NCBI GenBank assembly: GCA_040222875.1
Contig: JAVKCG010000004.1
Location: 434,001-498,000, forward strand
DNA: 64,000 bases
DNA from: JAJCYL01 sp040222875
GTDB taxonomy: Bacteria; Bacteroidota; Bacteroidia; Cytophagales; Cyclobacteriaceae
Reading direction: 5' to 3'
In this document: positions 57,771 to 64,000 of the stretch, piece by piece
How the letters are laid out: every line of letters begins with the position of its first letter
How positions within the stretch are numbered: position 1 is the stretch's first letter
The notes under the pieces: generated by a model
Databases searched by the model: none
Seen by the model: only the letters and a program-made list of their open reading frames with translations
What the model was told of the DNA's origin: nothing
Made by a program: the position numbers and the translations under genes

Positions 57771-60700
57771 CTATTTTTTCATTGCCTCAACACCTACCCC
57801 GGTATTAAGAAACCTGACCAGTTTTTCACGGGTTGAAGCTTTGTTTAGCCAGAATTCCCTGCTGTGGAATTTTGCAAAAACCCAATTCTTGCGCCTCATA
57901 ATAAAAGGCCAATAAGCATGTGCCTGTTTTGCTGAAATGCTTTCGTGATAGACGTCATCGTCGGTGATGATTAAGCCTCTATATTCTGTGAATTTTTTAA
58001 CTGTGAGATCAGTGAACGGCAGCTCTTCATTTAGAATGAAAGCTGACAATTCAGGAATCTCCCATTGCATCAGGTGCTTTTTTAAATACCAGCTATAAGG
58101 GTACTTTCTATCCGGGATTGCAGGAGGCGGGGTTTTTCCTTCTGAAACCTTTAGAGCATATTCAAGATACTTTTTGAGGAGCTTCGGCCCTTCATTTTTG
58201 GTGTCATCAGTTTTTAATTGAGTTGGATGAACGCTGGCGACAACATAGACTTTTTCTCTTGAACGGGTAACTGCAACATTTAATCTGTTTTCGCCACCAT
58301 CTACGTTCAGGCTGCCAAATTGCATCATCATTCGGCCACTCTTATCTGGTGCGTAGCCAATCGAAAAAATGATGACATCTTTTTCATCGCCCTGCACATT
58401 TTCAATATTCTTAATGAAGAGGGTTTCAGGAATGGTTTTTGATTTATCGGCAGCATCTTCTTCCAATAAATCAAGGATTAGCGTTTGTTGTGCCACATTA
58501 AAAGTGACCACACCAATCTCTTTATCTGGATGGTTATCCAAAATTGACCAGATGAGGTGAACCACTTCCTGTGCCTCCAGGTAATTTGAATTGTTCTCCC
58601 ACCTACCTTCAACTTTGCGATATTCTATTGCAGGTTCGCCTGAGTTGATATCGTTAAAATCAGGTAGCAGGCGTAATTTCAAATTATAAAAGTGCTCATT
58701 CGAAAATTGGATCAAATCCATCTTTTTACTGCGGTAGTGGCCTCGCAATTGTACCTGCATCAGGTGCTGATTTGCCAGGTTTAATAGTGAATCAACATCT
58801 AACTCTGGCAAATCATCGTCATTCTCGTCTTCCCATCTTACCCTATATAAGTCATTCGGCTTGAGCTGTTTATCATCACCAGTAACTACCACTTGCCTTC
58901 CCCTGTACATGGCCGGCAATCCCCGCTCCGCAAAACACTGCGAGGCTTCGTCAAAAATGACAAGGTCAAAAACTTGTGACATTGGAAATATGGCAGAGGC
59001 AGCTTCTGGCGAAACCATCCAACAGGGAACAAGGTTGAACGCCTCTTCATGAAAGTTGGCAATCACTTTTCTTACCGGCCAAATGCGCCGTTTCTTGGTT
59101 ACCTGATGGTTTAAATCACGATATGTCACGAGATTATTCAGGCGGTTATATTCGAGATTATTGTACGTTTTTTCCCTGGCTTTAAGTAAGAGGATTTGAT
59201 TGCTTATTTTCTGTTTCTGAAGAACGGCCTCCTGAAGTTCTGACTCCATTTTATCAAACTTTAAGCTGGAAACAGATCGAAGAACAGGGTACTTCGTTTC
59301 GATATGATCAAGCCATGCTAAACGTAGGCTATTTTGAAATACTGTCTCCAAAGACTGATCATTTGGAGCAATGGCTTCATCCATTAGCTTGTCAAAAACC
59401 ACGTTTTCATGCTGCTGCAGCGAAGTTTTTATCTGGTCATAATCAACCAATGAATCAAAATCTTTATCAATCAAAGTTTTGGCTGATGTGAGTGCATCGG
59501 CATTTGTAGCGAACTGCTGAATCTGCGCCTGGTTTAAATATTTGAGCCAACGATCATTTTTTTCTGAAGCTTCTTTAGTGATTTGGATAAGCTTTCGCAA
59601 CTGCGTTTCAAACTCCTCAAGTGATTGATTTTGTGGATTGACATACTGCAAGAAATTCCTCAAAGAGGTAAAAATCATTTTCGCCTTCAATGCCTTTTTC
59701 TGATAGAAAAACCAATTCTGGAGATCTATCTTAAGTAGTGACTTAGGGAGGTCTGTGAGCCACGCTTTGTCCCTAAGTTTAGTTAGGTTGTGCTCAAGGT
59801 TTAAGCGGTTGTCAACTTTTTCAACAAGCAGTTGGAAGCTTTTGGTTTTGCTTTTTAAGCCATTAGCTACAAGCACTCTGGAGATAAGCAATTTATCCTT
59901 CGAAAAAAGCTTCCATCTCAACCATTTGAATAAGCTTCTTCTTGACTTTCTGCTTCTTTCCAGTGCCTCTTGCAAGCGCCCTAATTCAGCCAAATCCTGA
60001 CTGAGTTCAGGCCCAACACCCTTGTAGCAGTCCATCAGTGTTCGCTCTACGTTTGAAAGCCAAAGGACGTCGGTTTCCTTATCAGGGTAGTTACATATGT
60101 GCTTAAAGTAATCATAAACACCCTTGTCCTTTAGTAGCGTCAGCATTTCATCAATTTTCTCCTTGCCATTGTAAATGGCAGCAGCCTCTTCCAGATTAAT
60201 AGAAGTGCCACACAATTGTTGAATGGCTTCGGAAATTTTAGACTCGGTAGTTGGAATTTCATCAAGTAATTCCCTAATGCTTTTTAGATCAATGACCCCA
60301 AGTTTCGCAAACGACTTACGTTGTCGCCAGGGATAATTTTCATCTTCAAATTTTGATGCATAAGCGGCAAGTAGCCTGAGTTTTCCTACGAACTCATCCA
60401 CGTTTTTATCGAAAAGAAAGTGCCGATACTCTTGCTTAATATTGATGGATTGATCTTCAGGGTCGGAGGTGAGATAAAGTTCTTTGGCTGATTTTCCGCA
60501 TTCCCCTTCATCGAACAGTAGGTTTTTATACTCATCTAACTGTTCTGTGAGCTGGTCAATCTTCCGGCTTTCTTGAAGGAATTGCCGTTCCAATTGAATA
60601 GCATCAAGGGTGCTGTTTTTTTGCTTGTACTCATCAACTCGCTCCACCTGACTGGCTATCTGCTGAAAAATACCTTTTCTGTCATTCTTGAAATCATGTA

Positions 60701-61829
60701 CAAGTCCTACAAAATCAGTTATATCCTTTTCTTTTAATCTCCCATAAACAACATCAAGCGCTGCTCTCTTCTGACAAACCAACAAAACATTCATGCCTCT
60801 TGAAATGTAATCGCAAATGAGGTTACATATCATTTGTGATTTGCCAGTTCCTGGGGGGCCTTGAACAACGATAGAATTCCCACTTTTAACAGCCTTGATG
60901 GCGTTCTCCTGGTAAGCATCTGTCTCAAATGGGGTGATTGTTTGCTCCTCTTTAATTCTATTTAAAAACCGGAAAGAGTCGGAGTGTTTAGACAGATCAA
61001 CCTCGGCTTTGTCTTTCTCTATGGTTCTTGAGATAAAGAAATCTTCAAGGCTGTCTACGGGGTTTTCTTCGATCAGTTTAACATAGTCAGGAACGAGATA
61101 TGATCCAGCCTGAGGAAAAATGCCTAGCACTGCTTCGGGATAGAGTTTTAGTTCTCCTGTTTTAGTCAGGTTTTCCAAATCCGACTTTTTGAAATCTTCG
61201 AATCGGGATAGTTTGTCAACAAAGTTCTCCTGATTGAACTGCAACTCAATCTCACTTTCTTTAAACAATTCGTATAACGAAGTTCGGAAAACCCTGCTGT
61301 CTTTGTCAAAATCATCGAAAACCCGCTCCAGCAAGTCTTCATTCACCTTAATCCCATTGAAGTATGCATAAGCCAGCAAGAATGATTTATTCAATGTTAG
61401 GTTGACATCTTTCCTTGGTTCAAGTACCCAGTTGGCGCTATTTTCAAATAGATCTACTGGAAAAAACATCAGGGGGCACCTCACAACCGTTCCGTCTGAA
61501 AATTTACCTCTCACCAATGGCCACCCTACATAGAGATCCTTTCCACCTCGTTCGTCAAATATGAATTTTTCAACTCTCTGGAGCCTTTTTAACCTTCTGC
61601 TTAAAACATTCGATTCACCATCACGGCTGTCTAAAATTGGGCACAGAGGAATCCTCGATTTTTGAGCAATCAGTGAATCTATAATTGAAAATGAGGGCTC
61701 ATTAACAGCAAAATCAAAATCGTGGACATCAATAAATTGCTCTGATGTCAGCTTAAGTAAAAGAAGCGATCGGTTGTTGCTGCTGAGGTTGGTGAGCCTA
61801 CGCAGATACGATTGCAAAATCTGCTGCAT
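57771..61829 (-). CDS. Large superfamily 1 (UPF1/DNA2-like) helicase
   Basis: A 1352-residue AAA/SF1 helicase. Walker A is VVQGPPGTGKSQMICNLICD near residue 325, followed by motif Ia (LLVCQKRAALDVVYGRL). A long, charged, probably coiled-coil insertion covers ~400-900. Walker B is DLVIFDEASQCFAERG near 957, motif III VVTGDDKQLKPNDLY, and motif VI RLNVAVTRSREKVYVV near 1186. The C-terminal ~120 residues (LIITDDDVYHESISAKQAHA and AYWPFIMRRKNWVFAKFHSR) may be a degenerate nuclease-like domain. The N-terminal ~280 residues are unassigned. It lies 76 bp downstream of clpC, across a terminator. Related proteins work in repair or defence, but the role here is unknown. Confidence 0.85.
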   Translation of the reverse strand: MQQILQSYLRRLTNLSSNNRSLLLLKLTSEQFIDVHDFDFAVNEPSFSIIDSLIAQKSRIPLCPILDSRDGESNVLSRRLKRLQRVEKFIFDERGGKDLYVGWPLVRGKFSDGTVVRCPLMFFPVDLFENSANWVLEPRKDVNLTLNKSFLLAYAYFNGIKVNEDLLERVFDDFDKDSRVFRTSLYELFKESEIELQFNQENFVDKLSRFEDFKKSDLENLTKTGELKLYPEAVLGIFPQAGSYLVPDYVKLIEENPVDSLEDFFISRTIEKDKAEVDLSKHSDSFRFLNRIKEEQTITPFETDAYQENAIKAVKSGNSIVVQGPPGTGKSQMICNLICDYISRGMNVLLVCQKRAALDVVYGRLKEKDITDFVGLVHDFKNDRKGIFQQIASQVERVDEYKQKNSTLDAIQLERQFLQESRKIDQLTEQLDEYKNLLFDEGECGKSAKELYLTSDPEDQSINIKQEYRHFLFDKNVDEFVGKLRLLAAYASKFEDENYPWRQRKSFAKLGVIDLKSIRELLDEIPTTESKISEAIQQLCGTSINLEEAAAIYNGKEKIDEMLTLLKDKGVYDYFKHICNYPDKETDVLWLSNVERTLMDCYKGVGPELSQDLAELGRLQEALERSRKSRRSLFKWLRWKLFSKDKLLISRVLVANGLKSKTKSFQLLVEKVDNRLNLEHNLTKLRDKAWLTDLPKSLLKIDLQNWFFYQKKALKAKMIFTSLRNFLQYVNPQNQSLEEFETQLRKLIQITKEASEKNDRWLKYLNQAQIQQFATNADALTSAKTLIDKDFDSLVDYDQIKTSLQQHENVVFDKLMDEAIAPNDQSLETVFQNSLRLAWLDHIETKYPVLRSVSSLKFDKMESELQEAVLQKQKISNQILLLKAREKTYNNLEYNRLNNLVTYRDLNHQVTKKRRIWPVRKVIANFHEEAFNLVPCWMVSPEAASAIFPMSQVFDLVIFDEASQCFAERGLPAMYRGRQVVVTGDDKQLKPNDLYRVRWEDENDDDLPELDVDSLLNLANQHLMQVQLRGHYRSKKMDLIQFSNEHFYNLKLRLLPDFNDINSGEPAIEYRKVEGRWENNSNYLEAQEVVHLIWSILDNHPDKEIGVVTFNVAQQTLILDLLEEDAADKSKTIPETLFIKNIENVQGDEKDVIIFSIGYAPDKSGRMMMQFGSLNVDGGENRLNVAVTRSREKVYVVASVHPTQLKTDDTKNEGPKLLKKYLEYALKVSEGKTPPPAIPDRKYPYSWYLKKHLMQWEIPELSAFILNEELPFTDLTVKKFTEYRGLIITDDDVYHESISAKQAHAYWPFIMRRKNWVFAKFHSREFWLNKASTREKLVRFLNTGVGVEAMKK

Positions 61830-61879
61830 TTTTCGAAGATAAGGTGAATTGATTTACCTAAAAACTGAAAAATGGGTAT

Positions 61880-61901
61880 AAAAAAAGAGGCCGAAGCCTC
61901 T
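61880..61901 (-). terminator. Rho-independent terminator of clpC
   Basis: On the minus strand AGAGGC, loop TTCG and GCCTCT are followed by six T (61885-61880), a perfect 6-bp stem with the very stable TTCG tetraloop. It begins five bases after the clpC stop and separates clpC from the helicase gene. Confidence 0.9.
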
Positions 61902-61905
61902 CTAT

Positions 61906-64000
61906 TTACTTTTCTTCTTTCTCCTCTTTTTTATCTTTTTTCTTTTTCTTCAATTTGATAGTGAGTTCTTCATCTTCACCCTTATGATCGGCCTGGATGA
62001 CGTCACCTTCTTCAGCCTCCCCTTTTAAAATCTCTTCTGCAACGGCGTCTTCAAGATACTTTTGTATTGCCCTGTTCAACGGTCTTGCCCCGTACTGAGG
62101 GTCATAACCTTTTTCAGCCAGGAAGTCTTTGGCTTTTTCAGTAAGCTTTACTTCGTACCCAAGATCAATAACCCTTGCAAATAATTTATCAAGCGTTATA
62201 TCGATGATCTGATGAATATGTTTCCTCTCTAGCGAGTTGAACACAATTACGTCATCAAGCCGGTTTAGAAATTCTGGGCTAAATGCTTTTTTGAGAGCAC
62301 TCTGAATGGTTGACTTCATGATGTCGTCCATGCTCTGCTCCCTTGATTGTGTGGCAAAGCCAATCCCAGCACCAAAATCTTTCAAATCCCTGACACCAAT
62401 ATTGGATGTCATGATAATGATGGTATTCCTGAAGTCAACCCTGCGACCAAGACCATCTGTTAATGTGCCATCATCTAACACTTGTAACAAAATGTTGAAC
62501 ACATCTGGATGCGCTTTTTCTATTTCATCAAGCAGAACCACGCTGTATGGCTTTCGGCGGACTTTCTCAGTCAACTGGCCACCTTCTTCATAACCAACAT
62601 AACCTGGAGGTGCCCCAACCAATCTGGAGACAGAAAATTTCTCCATGTACTCACTCATGTCAATTCTTACAAGAGCATCTTCTTTGTCAAAAAGATAAGA
62701 GGCCAAAACCTTGGCCATCTCCGTTTTACCTACACCCGTTGGGCCAAGAAAAACAAAGCTACCTATCGGTTTTTTAGGATCTTTCAGGCCAACTCTTGTT
62801 CGTTGGATAGCCTTGACCAGTTTCCTTATGGCTTCATTTTGTCCAATAACCTTTTTGTCCAATTCATCACCCATTGATAGCAACTTATTGCTTTCATTTT
62901 GAGCGATTCTGTTGGTTGGTATACCGGTCATCATGGCAATAACCTCAGCAATATTTTCTTCATCAACAGTATACCGTTGACTCTTACTATCGTTTTCCCA
63001 CTTTGCTTTGGCTGAATCAAGCTGCTCAAGCAGTTTCTTTTCTCTGTCCCTGAGCTGAGCTGCCTCTTCATATTTCTGGCTTTTCACCACTCGATTCTTC
63101 TCTTTTTTCACATCTTCAATGGCCTCCTCAAGTTCAACAATATCTTTTGGGACGTGGATATTATTGAGGTGCACCCTGGCACCAGCTTCATCCATCACAT
63201 CAATGGCCTTATCGGGTAAAAATCTGTCGCTGATGTAGCGGTCAGAGAGGTTTACGCAGTTTTCAATAGCCTGATCAGTATAATTCACATGGTGATGGTT
63301 CTCATATTTATCCTTGATATTATTAAGAATTTGCATGGTCTCCTCAGGTGTAGTAGCATCAACCATCACCACCTGGAACCTCCTTGCAAGTGCCCCATCT
63401 TTTTCAATGTATTGTCTGTATTCGTCTAATGTAGTTGCACCAATACATTGTATTTCACCCCTTGCCAGTGCAGGCTTGAACATATTTGAAGCATCAAGAG
63501 AACCCGAAGCTCCACCGGCACCTACGATAGTGTGCAGTTCGTCAATGAAAAGAATAACTTCCGGCGATTTTTCGATTTCATTCATCACGGCCTTCATCCG
63601 TTCTTCAAACTGACCACGGTATTTTGTGCCAGCCACCAATGAAGCGAGATCAAGGGTAACAACACGCTTGCCGAACAAAATCCTGGATACCTTCTTCTGA
63701 ACAATCCGTAAGGCAAGACCTTCCGCAATGGCAGTTTTACCAACGCCAGGTTCACCGATTAATATAGGGTTGTTCTTTTTTCTTCTACTTAAAATTTGAG
63801 CCACCCGCTCAATTTCCTTATCCCGACCTACTATAGGGTCTAAACGGTCTTCTTCGGCCATTTTAGTCAGATCCCGGCCAAAATTATCAAGCACCGGAGT
63901 TCTTGACTTTTCCCCTCCTTTTGATTGCGATTCCCTGCCTGAAGACGAGGACGAACCCCCGAACATCCTCGAAGATTCTTCATCCGGCTCATCAGTATCT
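61906..64000 (-). CDS. clpC: ATP-dependent Clp protease ATP-binding subunit ClpC, 5' end outside window (partial)
   Basis: The C-terminal ~698 residues of a Hsp100 unfoldase; the frame is open through the right edge, so ATG 63966 is internal and the N-domain is missing. The first AAA module has IGEPGVGKTAIAEGLA and VILFIDELHTIVGAG; a UVR-like middle segment (YEEAAQLRDREKKLLEQL) marks it as ClpC rather than ClpA/ClpB; the second module has FLGPTGVGKTEMAKVL and SVVLLDEIEKAHPDV. RRVDFRNTIIIMTSNIG and ARPLNRAIQKYLEDAVAEEI close the family core. The Lys/Glu-rich tail (KLKKKKKDKKEEKEEK) is longer than usual. It feeds proteins to ClpP. Confidence 0.96.
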   Translation of the reverse strand, partial: DTDEPDEESSRMFGGSSSSSGRESQSKGGEKSRTPVLDNFGRDLTKMAEEDRLDPIVGRDKEIERVAQILSRRKKNNPILIGEPGVGKTAIAEGLALRIVQKKVSRILFGKRVVTLDLASLVAGTKYRGQFEERMKAVMNEIEKSPEVILFIDELHTIVGAGGASGSLDASNMFKPALARGEIQCIGATTLDEYRQYIEKDGALARRFQVVMVDATTPEETMQILNNIKDKYENHHHVNYTDQAIENCVNLSDRYISDRFLPDKAIDVMDEAGARVHLNNIHVPKDIVELEEAIEDVKKEKNRVVKSQKYEEAAQLRDREKKLLEQLDSAKAKWENDSKSQRYTVDEENIAEVIAMMTGIPTNRIAQNESNKLLSMGDELDKKVIGQNEAIRKLVKAIQRTRVGLKDPKKPIGSFVFLGPTGVGKTEMAKVLASYLFDKEDALVRIDMSEYMEKFSVSRLVGAPPGYVGYEEGGQLTEKVRRKPYSVVLLDEIEKAHPDVFNILLQVLDDGTLTDGLGRRVDFRNTIIIMTSNIGVRDLKDFGAGIGFATQSREQSMDDIMKSTIQSALKKAFSPEFLNRLDDVIVFNSLERKHIHQIIDITLDKLFARVIDLGYEVKLTEKAKDFLAEKGYDPQYGARPLNRAIQKYLEDAVAEEILKGEAEEGDVIQADHKGEDEELTIKLKKKKKDKKEEKEEK

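Overview
The window is a 64 kb piece of a Bacteroidota chromosome, most likely a marine or soil member of the Cytophagales (relatives of Roseivirga, Fulvivirga or Reichenbachiella). The evidence is: two giant secreted proteins with C-terminal type IX secretion (T9SS) sorting domains, a UpxY-type NusG-like antiterminator at the head of a polysaccharide locus, Bacteroidota-style promoters (TTTG, spacer, TAnnTTTG), a DUF5916 outer-membrane protein, and moderately AT-rich DNA with almost no Shine-Dalgarno sequences. The genus is inference only.

Positions 1-27090 are one unidirectional minus-strand locus for a surface polysaccharide. In transcription order it holds: a nucleotide-sugar 4-epimerase; a winged-helix regulator and UpxY antiterminator; a Wzz-type chain-length protein; the WlbC/WlbB/WlbA set for a diacetylated 2,3-diamino uronic acid; a Wzm/Wzt ABC exporter whose ATPase carries a C-terminal glycan-binding extension; a methyltransferase; a CMP-sugar module (NeuA-like cytidylyltransferase plus two dehydrogenases); a deacetylase/GH57-like barrel protein; a CDP-glycerol-transferase-like protein; two methyltransferases; a GT8-like transferase; FdtA/FdtB for a dTDP-3-amino-3,6-dideoxyhexose; another methyltransferase; GT2 and GT4 transferases; a metallo-beta-lactamase-fold hydrolase; a Wzy-like polymerase; and a GT2 cut by the window edge. 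Many genes overlap by 4 bp or less, and many use GTG or TTG starts. The cytidylyltransferase has no ATG, GTG or TTG start at all. A CpsB/YwqE-type phosphatase gene points away from the head of the locus.

Positions 27850-42449 are mixed chromosomal genes: an ECF sigma factor with a downstream protein that looks like an anti-sigma factor joined to an outer-membrane beta-barrel; a DUF6438 lipoprotein; a 1448-residue secreted metalloprotease with FN3 repeats; a lipoprotein; a cytochrome-b5-like protein; a tRNA-Val with clear promoter and terminator; an alpha-glucan phosphorylase-like protein lacking the usual PLP lysine; a PfkB/adenosine kinase; a TerC membrane protein; a small membrane protein; DnaN; and a lipoprotein with an internal duplication.

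Positions 42629-53646 hold one giant adhesin-like gene of about 3,670 codons with 30 tandem Big_5 Ig-like repeats. It is broken by a one-base frameshift at about 46072 that separates the secretion signal peptide from the T9SS sorting domain. After it come a DUF5916 outer-membrane protein, an unknown exported protein with an HExxH motif, a large SF1 helicase, and the 3' part of clpC, which runs off the right edge.
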